64,000 bases of DNA from Deltaproteobacteria bacterium (GTDB taxonomy: Bacteria > Myxococcota > JACRCW01). The notes beneath the pieces were generated by a model. It was not told where the DNA came from. It did no database searches and saw only the letters and a list, made by a program, of their open reading frames with translations. Below, in pieces: positions 1 through 8,319 of the stretch; position 1 is the first letter of the stretch, and the number at the start of each line of letters is the position of its first letter. Both the position numbers and the translations under genes were made by a program. The stretch is taken from NCBI GenBank assembly GCA_016218805.1, contig JACRCW010000169.1, forward strand, positions 62,001 through 126,000, written 5' to 3'.

Positions 1-198
1 CGTTCGTCCTTGCTTGGCGTTGGAGGCATCCTGCTGTCGCGCGTCAACCGCCCCATTACGGCCACATCGCTGTGGGAGCAGGTGCGGGGATTGCCGGAGG
101 TGGGAACCTACTACCGTTTTGTGCTTGCGCTTGATCTTCTCTTCCTCATCGGCGCGATTGACCTGAACGATGGTCTTCTCAAACGGACCGCCCCATGA
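1..198 (+). CDS. ABC-3C system middle component 6-like protein (5' end outside window)
   Basis: The reading frame is already open at base 1, so the N-terminus lies outside the window; the TTG at 10 is unlikely to be the true start. The visible 65 residues contain SLLGVGGILL near the start and the hydrophobic stretch FVLALDLLFLIGAIDL near the end, which I recognise as the pattern of the small middle components (MC6 type) of ABC-three-component systems. Its TGA overlaps the ATG of the ATPase gene by four bases (ATGA), implying translational coupling and one operon. In this class the middle component is thought to bridge the ATPase and an effector; the effector would lie upstream, beyond the window. 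The identification rests on family resemblance and on the adjacent ATPase. Confidence 0.75.
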   Translation, partial: RSSLLGVGGILLSRVNRPITATSLWEQVRGLPEVGTYYRFVLALDLLFLIGAIDLNDGLLKRTAP

Positions 199-1940
199 TC
201 CTGCGCCGAGTGTTCGCGAACGTGGCATCGTTCCGCGCGGTCAGCCTCGAGCCGGGGTTCAACGTCGTGTTGGCAGACACCACCCGGAATTCATCCGAGA
301 GGGACTCGCGCAACGGCCTTGGAAAGACCCTGCTTCTTGAGGTGGTCCATTTCTGCCTTGGGAGCAAGGCAGTCAAAGGTCAGGGGGTCTGCGTTCCCGC
401 CCTTGAAGGTTGGGAGTTTTCGCTGGAGATGGAAGTGGCAGGCCGGAATTTGACGGTCACAAGGCGTACGAATGACCCACGATGGGTTCTCCTGGCCGGC
501 GCCAACCTTTCCCTCCCAGTTCCCGTCGTGAACCACCCATCCCTCGCTCAGCCGGCCATGCCGGTTGACGATTGGAATCGCGCTTTGGGGGCAATGACAT
601 TCGGGTTGCCCACCTCCGGACAAGACAAGTACGCACCCTCGTTCAGGTCCCTTTTCTCCTACTTCGCACGCAAGTCACGTGGTTCTGCACTTGACCCCTT
701 CGCGCACTTCGAACGGCAACATGAGTGGGACAAGCAGGTGCACAACGCCTATTTGTTGGGCCTTCGCTGGGAAACAGCGTCAGAACTTCAGTTCATCAAG
801 GACCGCAAGGCGGGGTTGAAGAGCTTCAAGAGCGCGATCAAGGCCGGGGTCGTGAAGGGCTACGCCGGCACCCTGGCCGACTTGGAGGCAAAGCGCGTGC
901 GGCTGGAGGCAGACCTCGAACGACGAGTGGCCGATCTTGATGCCTTCCGCGTGCATGAGCAATTCCGAGAGATTGAGCAGGAGGCAGATCGTCTCACCCA
1001 ACAGATTCATTCCGTCTCGGATGACAACTTTGGCAAGCGCCGGTTGCTGACGACGTACAGGCGCAGCCTTGAGGAGGAGGCGCCACCTGGGCGGGCCGAT
1101 GTTGCTCGGCTCTATGCGGAGGCGGGGGTGGCACTTCCTGATGCCGCCAAACGCCGCCTGATGGATGTGGATGCGTTTCATGTGGCCGTGGTGAGCAATA
1201 GACGGTCTTTCCTCGACGCGGAGTGCCAACGCCTTGAGCGAGAGATCGCGGCGAATGATGCGCGCATTCATGATCTCAGCACAGCGCGCGCCACGCACAT
1301 GGAAATACTCAAGACGCACCGTGCTTTGGATGAGTACACTCGCCTCCAGAATGAGCTGGGTGTCCAGAGGATGGAACTCGCGAGCTTGCGCACCCTGGTG
1401 GAAAACATGCGCCAGCTTCGTGAGGGCGAGGGGGAGGTGCGACTTCAACAGGCGCAGACAGTCCAGGTTGGCCGTCGCGATTTTGACGAACGAGCATCGG
1501 TGCGCGATCAGGCAATTCGCCTGTTCAACGACAACAGCCAGTTCTTGTACGAGGCTCCTGGAAAACTTCTGGTCGATTTCGAGGAGAGAGGGTTCCGCTT
1601 TCGTGTGGAAATAGAACGGGCTGGTTCGGATGGCATTGAACAGATGAAGGTGTTCTGCTTCGACTTGATGCTTGCGCAACTATGGGCCACCCGTGACCCC
1701 TCGCCACGCTTTCTTTTCCACGACAGCCGATTGTTCGACGGTGTGGACGAGCGACAGCGTGCCCGGGCCCTGATTCTGGCGCAGCGTGAGTCGCACCAGC
1801 GAGGCTTCCAGTACATTGTGACATTGAACAGTGACGCGGTTCCAACGTCGCTACTCGGCAATTTCTCCCTTGACCAATATATGCGCCTCCGTCTCACGGA
1901 TAGCGACCCGGCTGGTTGCCTCCTCGGTATTCGGTTTTGA
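195..1940 (+). CDS. ABC-3C system ATPase, DUF2326-type (SMC/Rad50-like)
   Basis: This 581-residue protein has an SMC/Rad50-like layout. A Walker A motif NGLGKT sits at residues 40-45. A long central region, about residues 200-420, is rich in Lys, Glu, Arg and Leu heptads and is probably coiled coil. The C-terminal ATPase half has the Walker-B-like stretch RFLFHDSRLFDG and ends in LLGIRF, the ending I associate with DUF2326 proteins. Together with the preceding small gene, which it overlaps by ATGA, it forms the recognisable part of an ABC-three-component (ABC-3C) conflict system, a class predicted to couple ATP-driven sensing of invading nucleic acid or nucleoprotein to an effector. Phe codons before G are mostly TTC here, unlike most of the window, which suggests an acquired gene. 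Confidence 0.88.
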   Translation: MILRRVFANVASFRAVSLEPGFNVVLADTTRNSSERDSRNGLGKTLLLEVVHFCLGSKAVKGQGVCVPALEGWEFSLEMEVAGRNLTVTRRTNDPRWVLLAGANLSLPVPVVNHPSLAQPAMPVDDWNRALGAMTFGLPTSGQDKYAPSFRSLFSYFARKSRGSALDPFAHFERQHEWDKQVHNAYLLGLRWETASELQFIKDRKAGLKSFKSAIKAGVVKGYAGTLADLEAKRVRLEADLERRVADLDAFRVHEQFREIEQEADRLTQQIHSVSDDNFGKRRLLTTYRRSLEEEAPPGRADVARLYAEAGVALPDAAKRRLMDVDAFHVAVVSNRRSFLDAECQRLEREIAANDARIHDLSTARATHMEILKTHRALDEYTRLQNELGVQRMELASLRTLVENMRQLREGEGEVRLQQAQTVQVGRRDFDERASVRDQAIRLFNDNSQFLYEAPGKLLVDFEERGFRFRVEIERAGSDGIEQMKVFCFDLMLAQLWATRDPSPRFLFHDSRLFDGVDERQRARALILAQRESHQRGFQYIVTLNSDAVPTSLLGNFSLDQYMRLRLTDSDPAGCLLGIRF

Positions 1941-1970
1941 TGAATTCGCGGTGCCGTACGGACCGCCGGA

Positions 1971-2744
1971 TTACGCGTCGGGAGCCTTCCTGAACACCGT
2001 CTCCCGGTGACAGTTCAAGTACACCCGGTGCCCATCCGCCAGCTTTTCCACCCGCATCTCCGGCTTCAATCCCAGAAGGACGCGGTCCTCTTCCTTGAGC
2101 ACCGCGGACACCACCACCGCGCCGTCGTCCGCGACCGTGATGAACCCACCGTCAAACAGCGCGTCCAGGTGTGGCGCAAGCAGGAGCCCATTGAAGACGT
2201 CAAGCCTCTCCGCGTCCGTGGCGCACGCCGCCCACGGCTTGATGTGGCTCGCGCGCAGCAACTCCGTCTGCCCCAGCCCGGTGATGGCGCACTTGCGCTC
2301 CCAGTAGTCCAGCAGCCCGCCGCGGAAGATGTTCTGCCCAACGCGCACCACCACCAGGCGCTCCGCCTCCGTGGTCACCGGCAGCGCGGCGGTTTCCTTC
2401 TTGAAGGTGTGGAGCAGCTCGTCGGGCAGCGTCCTGGCCAGGCCAAACGCGCGCCGCAGGAAGCGATGAACGTCCTCCACGCTGGGCATCGCGCGCGCGG
2501 CCACCGCCCCCTCCGGCAACGGCATCTGCGCTGGCTTCCCATACCCACCCATGGCGTGGGCCACGTTGAGCATGGAGAGCGCCACCACCACGCCATCCCC
2601 GCTGGAGGCCGTCAGCCACACACGCAACGGCGCCTGCGAGCTGGCAAAGACCATCCAGGAGCCGGCGGCGTTCCCGGGAAGGTCAAACCCTGTGTCCGTC
2701 GCGGCCTTCTCCAGGCGGACGGGGGATGGTGAGTGCGTCGTCAT
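1971..2744 (-). CDS. HNH endonuclease domain protein
   Basis: This is a 257-residue protein with a C-terminal HNH nuclease domain (HNH_2-like). The domain runs from YWERKCAITG (about 147-156) through SHIKPW (H168), FNGLLL (N185) and PHLDALFD (H192). These supply the expected catalytic His, the Asn and the second His; the Cys of KCAITG is the usual structural position. The N-terminal 120 residues are unassigned and may sense ligand or target. Its ATG overlaps the stop of the upstream XRE-like gene by four bases, so the two are almost certainly co-transcribed. HNH proteins of this class cut DNA and often sit in defence islands as restriction-like or toxin-like effectors; substrate and trigger cannot be read from the sequence. 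Confidence 0.88.
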   Translation of the reverse strand: MTTHSPSPVRLEKAATDTGFDLPGNAAGSWMVFASSQAPLRVWLTASSGDGVVVALSMLNVAHAMGGYGKPAQMPLPEGAVAARAMPSVEDVHRFLRRAFGLARTLPDELLHTFKKETAALPVTTEAERLVVVRVGQNIFRGGLLDYWERKCAITGLGQTELLRASHIKPWAACATDAERLDVFNGLLLAPHLDALFDGGFITVADDGAVVVSAVLKEEDRVLLGLKPEMRVEKLADGHRVYLNCHRETVFRKAPDA

Positions 2745-3109
2745 TTCTTGGCCAGAGCCCCCAGGACCAGCAGCGCCACCGCGGCCGCCCCAATCAGGAC
2801 AATGCCCCCGTCATCCCTGGTCCGGTTCAGTCGGACCTCAATGCCTTGGGCACGTGCGTTGTTGGCCGCGACGTCCGCCAGGCTCAGGAGCTGTCCCGGG
2901 GACACTCCAAGCGCGTGGCCAGCCAGGGCCAGTTGCTCCACGCCCACTGGGATGTCCCCGCGCTCGATGCGTGACCAGGTGGGCTGGGTCACCCCCACCG
3001 CCGCGGCCAGGTGGGTCTGGTCCAATCCGTGGCGCTCACGCAGCTCCTTGAGGACCCTCCCCACCAGCGCGGGATAGGTGGTGGCTGGCCGCACTGCTCT
3101 CGGATTCAT
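2741..3109 (-). CDS. XRE-family HTH regulator with C-terminal membrane anchor
   Basis: This 122-residue protein has a Cro/C1-type helix-turn-helix at about residues 14-75 (LKELRERHGLDQTHLAAAVG then TWSRIERGD). A single hydrophobic segment lies at the extreme C-terminus (IVLIGAAAVALLVLGAL) and is followed by two lysines. That layout predicts a DNA-binding domain tethered to the inner membrane. The start is supported by GAAGG five bases upstream and by a promoter-like sequence with an internal palindrome just 5' of it. Its TGA overlaps the HNH gene start (ATGA), so it is the first gene of a two-gene unit and probably an autoregulator. A membrane-tethered XRE protein is unusual. The HTH call is secure; the role is inferred. 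Confidence 0.88.
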   Translation of the reverse strand: MNPRAVRPATTYPALVGRVLKELRERHGLDQTHLAAAVGVTQPTWSRIERGDIPVGVEQLALAGHALGVSPGQLLSLADVAANNARAQGIEVRLNRTRDDGGIVLIGAAAVALLVLGALAKK

Positions 3110-3141
3110 GGCGCCTTCACCCCGTCATACCTGGTACGGAT

Positions 3142-3172
3142 AATGTATGCTGTGCGCATTTATGCGTGTCAA
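3142..3172 (-). promoter_or_regulatory. Sigma-70-like promoter with internal operator palindrome
   Basis: Read on the minus strand, TTGACA (3172-3167) is a perfect -35 box and TACATT (3147-3142) is a possible -10 box, with a 19-nt spacer. Inside the spacer lies a perfect inverted repeat, CGCAT-AA-ATGCG (3155-3166), ideally placed for repressor binding to block RNA polymerase. It would drive the XRE-HNH pair, with transcription starting about 25 nt before the XRE start codon. The -35 box overlaps the stop codon of the preceding gene. Autoregulation by the XRE protein is inferred from position only. Confidence 0.55.
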
Positions 3173-5109
3173 GCATGTGACCCCGTGGCCTGTCCGTTGG
3201 CCGCGTAAGCCTGGTGCGGGTGGGTCGGGGCATCCGGGTAGCGGAGAACCAAACGCCCCTGGTCCACCAGCGGGCGAAGGTGGTGAATCCTAAGCGTTGA
3301 CGGGGCCTTACCCGTCAGACTGGCGAGCTGGGGCAGGGTCAGATACCGCCCACCGCAGAGCTTCAGGATGCCCTCCTGGAGCTGGGCCGGGCTGATGCGC
3401 TTCCTGGAGCGCAAGGACGCCGCCAGAGCCTCTTCCTCGGCCGTGAGCGGGGGCGATACCTCGGCCACCGTACTGTCGCTTTGTACGGAGCTTGGGGCGC
3501 TCTGTACGGAGCTGGGCCCGCTCTGTTCGGAGGTCGCCGTGCTGGCTACCCCCGCGGGCGCGACCTCGGGTTCGTCCGGCCCAAACCCGTTGTCCGCCGC
3601 CTTCGGGGGCTCACCGGGGAAGTAGTAGACGGTCCGCTTGTGCGCGCCGCTGGACTCCAACCACCCCTTCCGCACCAGCGCGTTCAGCGCCAGCGAAACA
3701 TCCCGCGGATGCTGGTCAATCATGCCCACTAGGCGCGGGTGGCTCACCTTCCCTTCCGTGGCCACCGTGACCAGCGCGAGCCGCTGCACCTCGGTGACCT
3801 CCGCCATCTCGGCGGTGCCGAACCGCGTCTCAAGCCCGCGCATGACGTCACCGGGAAGGAGGCTCACCGTGCGGAGGGTGAAGAGGGTCTGCTCCAGCGG
3901 CTCGGTCTGGTCCTGGATGTCCGGCGCCGCCCAATGTTGCCCTTTCCATGCGCTGCGAATCTTCGGGATGCCTGAACCAGCCTGCTCCCCGAGCCCCACG
4001 TAGCGGAACATGTCCTGGAGGCGGCGATTGCGGCAGTCGCTGTGGCCACCTTGCAGCACTGCGTCCACGGGCAAACGCATGGTCCCGGGATTGCGGAAGC
4101 CGAACAGGTCCGGCCGCTTCACCACCAGCACCGAGGCCCGACCGGTGTAGTCCGCGTGGATGAGCGTGTTCACCAATGCTTCGCGCAGCGCCTCGTGGAC
4201 GGCGGTCTCTTCAACGCGCGTGTCTCCCCGAAGTGCAAAAGGCACCTTTAGGTCACGGACCAAGCGCGGAAACACCAGGTGGTAGAAGTCGAACAGATTC
4301 CCGGACCAGGCGCCGTCCGTCGTCAACCGGTCCACCCAGCGGAGGTCCCGCTTGGCGTCGGGGCGCTCCTGGTAGTCCAGCATGTAGAAGGGGAACTTCT
4401 CCTTGATGGCGTTGAGATTGCCAAACATCAGCAGGCCCGCCGCTGTGAGACCCTCCTTCTCTGTCTCCCGGTCTCGTCGCCATCCGCCAATCGCCTTGAG
4501 GAAGGATGGGTCATCTTCGCGCGCCCACGGATGGTCAGGGGTGCGTGCCGCATAGCGCTGACGGTACTGGCGGAACGTCTCCTTGTTGACGTCGTCCATG
4601 CCGAAGCGCTCCAGCACGTCGGCGTCGCGGGTTTCGTCGCGCTGCTCCGCCAGCATCCTGCGGACCACATCGTCAGGGCAGAGGTAGTCCCCCTCATGAT
4701 TGCGGCGATAGGTGCCGCGCATGGGGTTGCTGCCGATGAAAATGGGCCGCTGTGTTCGGAGCGCCCGCGGCACGCGGACCTGAATGATGTTCTTCCCGTC
4801 CACATCCACCACCTGGACGTCGGCGTCCGTGAGGATGTTGGAGCTGACGCGCTGCGGGTTGTTCAGCGAGTCCCAGAGATTCTTCTGCACCCGCTGCGGC
4901 TCAGGAATGCCGAGAACCTCCAGCGTGCCGTCATGTCGCTCGGCAACGCCGAGGAGAACCAGGCCGCCGTTGGTGTTGGCGAACGCGGAGTAGGTGGGGA
5001 AGAAGTCCGACGGCAGCTCGCCGCGCCCGCTGGAACCCAGGGCGCGCTTGGCTTCGAGGTCCATGCCCTCAAGGCGCTGAAGGAAGGTCACGATGCTGAC
5101 ACTACTCAT
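3169..5109 (-). CDS. AlbA_2 (Schlafen-like) and GHKL-ATPase protein with C-terminal winged helices
   Basis: This is a 646-residue protein. The N-terminal AlbA_2/Schlafen-type domain (about 14-150) includes DLEAKRAL and the diagnostic SAFANTNGGLVLLGV. A GHKL-type ATP-binding domain follows, with the N-box HEALREALVNTLIHADY (305-321) and a glycine-rich GLGEQAGSGIPKI (372-384). The C-terminus holds winged-helix-like segments split by a low-complexity Ser/Gln linker containing two SSVQS repeats, encoded by short near-identical DNA repeats near 3480-3530. Proteins of this architecture are usually annotated as RecG-like or transcriptional-regulator ATP-binding proteins and are frequent in defence loci. 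The start overlaps the end of the Abi_C gene by eight bases, so both probably belong to one transcript. Exact function is unknown. Confidence 0.82.
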   Translation of the reverse strand: MSSVSIVTFLQRLEGMDLEAKRALGSSGRGELPSDFFPTYSAFANTNGGLVLLGVAERHDGTLEVLGIPEPQRVQKNLWDSLNNPQRVSSNILTDADVQVVDVDGKNIIQVRVPRALRTQRPIFIGSNPMRGTYRRNHEGDYLCPDDVVRRMLAEQRDETRDADVLERFGMDDVNKETFRQYRQRYAARTPDHPWAREDDPSFLKAIGGWRRDRETEKEGLTAAGLLMFGNLNAIKEKFPFYMLDYQERPDAKRDLRWVDRLTTDGAWSGNLFDFYHLVFPRLVRDLKVPFALRGDTRVEETAVHEALREALVNTLIHADYTGRASVLVVKRPDLFGFRNPGTMRLPVDAVLQGGHSDCRNRRLQDMFRYVGLGEQAGSGIPKIRSAWKGQHWAAPDIQDQTEPLEQTLFTLRTVSLLPGDVMRGLETRFGTAEMAEVTEVQRLALVTVATEGKVSHPRLVGMIDQHPRDVSLALNALVRKGWLESSGAHKRTVYYFPGEPPKAADNGFGPDEPEVAPAGVASTATSEQSGPSSVQSAPSSVQSDSTVAEVSPPLTAEEEALAASLRSRKRISPAQLQEGILKLCGGRYLTLPQLASLTGKAPSTLRIHHLRPLVDQGRLVLRYPDAPTHPHQAYAANGQATGSHA

Positions 5110-5917
5110 TCGTGGCCCCCCGCCCAGCGCCTCCAGCTTTGCGCGCCTCCCAGGTTGAGACCAAGAAGTCGGTCATTGAGCCAGCAAGATTCACCGCGAG
5201 CTGGGCGTGCCGCGGCTGCGGTGCCACGCGTCTCCGCCCCGCACCATGCGCATCACCGAGCTTGTTGCGCAGTGTGCCCAGGCCTTCCACCACCGATGTG
5301 CATCCTCCAAGGATGCGCTTGAAAGTGTCCTCCTCATGCTGGGAGGGAGCCAGGTTCATGGCCTTCGCAACCAACGCATAGAGCTTGGGAAGGTCCGCGT
5401 GGTCATCGTACTGCTGGCCAAGGTCGTCCAAGATGTGTTTGCAGGCGGCCTCAAGGAGCGCACGCGCCGCGGTGATGGCACCCTCCGGGTCATTGTCCTT
5501 GCGTGCCAGTGCCTTCTGCCACGCGGACTGCACTGCCTCTGGGCTCAGCCGGGCCAGCGCGTCCGGGTCCGACGGCGACACGCCTGGCTGCGCCTCAAGT
5601 GCGCCCAGAACCCCCGCAAACGCATCGTAGATGATCGTCCTGCGCTCCGCGTAGGATGGCGCTTTGTGCTTGATGAGGTGCCAAAACTGGTTGAGGTCCC
5701 GGCAGGTTCGCACAAATTGGGGCAGCTTCGCAGCGACGTAGGAATCCAACAGCACCTGCCGCAACTCCGCGTAAGGGCCGGTGTGCCCCCCGCCCGTCGC
5801 TACGCCAACCAGCAAGTTCTGAAGTGACAGTGCGGTTTCCAGCAAGGCCTTGGCGGCTTGGGGGCCTGCGGGTGCAGAAACCAACGACGCGGGCGCCTTT
5901 GTCGTCGTCCCTTTCAT
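5102..5917 (-). CDS. Abortive infection (Abi_C) family protein
   Basis: This 271-residue protein has a C-terminal half, about residues 120-260, matching the Abi_C (abortive infection C-terminus) pattern: DPEGAITAARALLEAACKHI, then DLPKLYALV, then LGTLRNKLGDAHG and RHAQLAVNLA. The RNxxxDAHG stretch resembles HEPN-like RNase motifs (R-x4-6-H), so an RNA-targeting activity is plausible but inferred. The start codon overlaps the end of the broken helicase/methylase gene (ATGA at 5914-5917), and its end overlaps the AlbA_2 gene by eight bases. It therefore sits in the middle of a compact minus-strand defence operon. The gene appears intact even though its upstream neighbour is broken. Confidence 0.82.
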   Translation of the reverse strand: MKGTTTKAPASLVSAPAGPQAAKALLETALSLQNLLVGVATGGGHTGPYAELRQVLLDSYVAAKLPQFVRTCRDLNQFWHLIKHKAPSYAERRTIIYDAFAGVLGALEAQPGVSPSDPDALARLSPEAVQSAWQKALARKDNDPEGAITAARALLEAACKHILDDLGQQYDDHADLPKLYALVAKAMNLAPSQHEEDTFKRILGGCTSVVEGLGTLRNKLGDAHGAGRRRVAPQPRHAQLAVNLAGSMTDFLVSTWEARKAGGAGRGATNE

Positions 5918-7103
5918 GTGCTCGGCTCCGCCGGTTCAGGCAGTTGGCCGCTCTTCTCCATTCGGTCCCATGCTTCAAGCACGAGGCGCCGCGTCCGGTA
6001 CTCCCCATAGAGACGCTGCTCCTTCTCCTTGAGCACGCGGAACGTCTCGGACGGGTAGTCCTCACCCATCACGTCTACCGGGTCTAACACGTAGCGCAGC
6101 TCATCCCGGGAAAGGCCGTAGAGTGCGGCAAGACATGCATCCAGTTCGGCACGAATCAGCGCGCGTGGCAGCCCTGTAGTTGGTGCCTTCAGTGTGATGC
6201 CCAGATCCTCCGTGAAGGGTCGCACGGCCGCGGTCCCACCTACCAACGCCGCAACCCGCGGAACAATGAACGACTCTGACCTGGCAATGGCCTGTGGTGG
6301 CAACACCGGGAACTGCTTGAAGTACCCGTAGGTGAGATGGGTCCCGCCGACCTTCTGACGCGCCACAAAGTCCAGCACGAGCGAGTTGAGGACTGCCAGT
6401 AGACATGCGGCTTGCGGCGCTCCCAAACCAGCGCGTGGGAAGATCAAGGGCAGCACGTGGTCCTGCCGGGTCATCAGGAGTTCCAACATCATGAAGTTGG
6501 TGAGGAGGATGTCGGGCGGGTTGTCCGCCACCAGGGTCGCTCCTCGGTTTTCTCCTGGCCGGTGTAGCGGGCGAACGTGATGGGTGTGGCCCCAGCGACG
6601 TGGCTGGTGAACTTCTCCAGCTCTTCCATCTGGCTGTTGGCCAGCGCATTCATCGGATAGATGATGATGGCCCGCGTCCTCTTGCCCGGGTCCTTGTCCC
6701 GCGCTGAGAGGATGGAGCTGACAACTGGGATGAAAAAGCACAGTGACTTGCCCGACCCCGTTCCGGTGGTGACGACGTAACTCTGATGGTCGTTGGCCAG
6801 GGCGATGGCCTGCTCCTGATGTTTGTAGAGGGAGAGCGGCACGCCCCCATCAGTCCCGAAAATCTCCGCGCACTTCGGGTGCAGCACTCCAGCGTCCACC
6901 AACTTCTTCACGTCCGTGGTGCGGCGGTAGTTGGGGTTGATCTGGATCAAGGGCTCCGGCCAGAAGCGGTCTCCTTCGTGGATGGCGTTGACCCTGTCCT
7001 TGATGTCCGGCGCGTGGATGGTGGTGAAGGACGTCGCAAACGCCCGGTACTCCCCCACCACGCTGTCGCGTAGGGAGAAAACGTCCATGTGCCGCTTGGT
7101 CAT
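5914..7103 (-). pseudogene. Broken chimera: DEAD/DEAH helicase N-terminus joined to DNA-methylase C-terminus
   Basis: The ATG at 7103 follows an AGGGG ribosome-binding site. The first 188 codons are a normal N-terminus of a large defence helicase: MDVFSLRD, the Q-motif-like LYKHQEQAI, Walker A TGTGSGKSLCFF, YPMNALANSQ and RYTGQEKTEER. Near 6538 one base appears to be missing. The expected continuation (LVADNPPDILLTNFMMLE) is found in another frame. After MTRQDH, near 6457, the sequence jumps to a different family: IFPRAG through LNSLVLDFVARQKVGG, LPRALIRAELDA and YGEYRTRRLVLEAWDRM, which is the C-terminus of an Eco57I-like DNA methylase. The locus therefore shows both a frameshift and a deletion fusing two neighbouring genes. 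The last 150 codons are open and abut the Abi_C gene. Confidence 0.82.
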
Positions 7104-7384
7104 CGTTTCCCCTGCTGTGAGAACCACTTTCGCAGCCAACGGTCGGGCATGGCGAGCCCGGTCAGCCCGTTGCGGGCCCGGAGGGGTCGTTTCTCGGGTA
7201 GCCCAGTCCAACCCAACAATGACGGCGCCGTCGCGGTGGCGGCAACACCGGCGGCCGTCAGGTGACCCCACAGAGCCAGGCCCCGCCACCGCGAGCCATT
7301 GCCTTCGCCGGCGGAAGCCCCAGCGCACGTGGGCGGGCTTGTGCCCTGAAACTCAGACGTCAGGCTGCGCGAGGCGTGCGCCAT
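7100..7384 (-). other. Unassigned stretch with a possible gene remnant (7104-7470)
   Basis: The gap between the helicase fragment and the next gene holds no recognised gene. One 94-codon frame ends exactly at the helicase start (ATGA overlap at 7100-7103) with the C-terminus RWLRKWFSQQGKR, which looks like the natural end of an upstream operon member, while its N-terminal part looks like non-coding translation. It may be the decayed 3' end of a further defence gene. I see no hairpin or promoter here that I would defend. Confidence 0.25.
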
Positions 7385-7470
7385 GAAGATCTCCCGGAGG
7401 GGCGAGGCGAGCGGGGCACGTTCACCGATTCACTGCCAGGGATCAACAGGTTGCTGCGCCGTCGCCGAGG

Positions 7471-8160
7471 CTAGTGTGACGTCTCCACGGCCAGGAGGAA
7501 CCGCCGCTGCTGCGCGGCGTCTCTGGTGAACGCGAGCACGCGATCGAACCGTGAAAGGTCCTCCCAACCGTACTCCTTGCACGCCGTCTGGAAGGCGGTC
7601 CAGACCGTGGAGGAATCCACCGCGTTCACCACTTGGACGAGCGGCGTCACCGCCGTGAGCGCCACGTGGTGATCACCGCGGGGATACGCTTCGCTGAGCC
7701 ACCACGGCAGCGTTTCCTTTGCCCGGTAACCCCAGACACCCAGCAGGGAGTTCCAGATGGCGTCGCCACCCGGGGGAAGGTGCCGTGCCACCGGGACGTC
7801 AGCGGTCACGTCGTGGAGGATGTCCCATTCGGCCAGGTAGTCGGCGTTGCACCGCCATGCCACCGCGGAGACAACCGCCCGGGCGTACTCACCCTGGACA
7901 TTGACATCGCCCTGGGAATCCACGGCGTCACGCAACATGGCGCGCTCGTCATCAGCGTGGCGTTGGAGCAACTGGACACGCTGGAAATCCGGCACCTGCG
8001 GGTTGGCTTTGAGCTTCCGTTCCAGCGCGGCGGTCGTGAAGCGGATGGAGTCCTCAACCATGCCGTACCAATCCTGGGTGCTCAGCGTACGGGGCAGATG
8101 GAGCAACGCGTCCAGCCGTCCGGCATCCAGGGCGTAGTGCTCCGCGTGAGTGTTCCCCAT
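7471..8160 (-). CDS. Hypothetical protein, 229 aa
   Basis: I do not recognise this protein. It has a soluble, balanced composition (many Trp, Asp and Arg), no signal peptide and no membrane segment. The start is supported by AAGGGAG about six bases upstream of the ATG. Visible stretches are WYGMVEDSIRFTTAALERKL, a charged middle, WNSLLGVWGYRAKETLPWWL and a C-terminal FDRVLAFTRDAAQQRRFLLAV. It stands alone at the right edge of the defence island, with its own 160-base upstream region containing a short palindrome. Whether it belongs to the island or the core chromosome is unclear. Confidence 0.6.
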   Translation of the reverse strand: MGNTHAEHYALDAGRLDALLHLPRTLSTQDWYGMVEDSIRFTTAALERKLKANPQVPDFQRVQLLQRHADDERAMLRDAVDSQGDVNVQGEYARAVVSAVAWRCNADYLAEWDILHDVTADVPVARHLPPGGDAIWNSLLGVWGYRAKETLPWWLSEAYPRGDHHVALTAVTPLVQVVNAVDSSTVWTAFQTACKEYGWEDLSRFDRVLAFTRDAAQQRRFLLAVETSH

Positions 8161-8179
8161 GGCGCTCCCTTGTCACGGC

Positions 8180-8197
8180 CGCTGGGGTGCCCCAGCG
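8180..8197. repeat. Perfect 8-bp inverted repeat in the leader of the 229-aa gene
   Basis: CGCTGGGG-tg-CCCCAGCG forms a perfect palindrome 20 bases upstream of the ATG at 8160. It could be an operator or an mRNA hairpin; it is not followed by a T-run on either strand, so a terminator is less likely. The rest of the 8161-8319 gap shows nothing else recognisable. Confidence 0.45.
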
Positions 8198-8319
8198 CAA
8201 ACCGCCAATCCGGGTGGCACATCTAACCGACCGGCGCTTCCAAGTGGAATCCTGCTCAGCACCGCCTGTCCAGCGCCATCCAACTCGCGTTATCTCCACC
8301 ACCGAAGTGACACGCGCGT

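Noticed and set aside
780..1679. Minus-strand open frame of 299 codons inside the ABC-3C ATPase gene
   Set aside because: No motif or start signal; the plus-strand ATPase has Walker A and the family C-terminus.
3481..3530. Short repeats as a regulatory element
   Set aside because: They encode the SSVQS repeats of the AlbA_2-GHKL protein linker and need no separate explanation.
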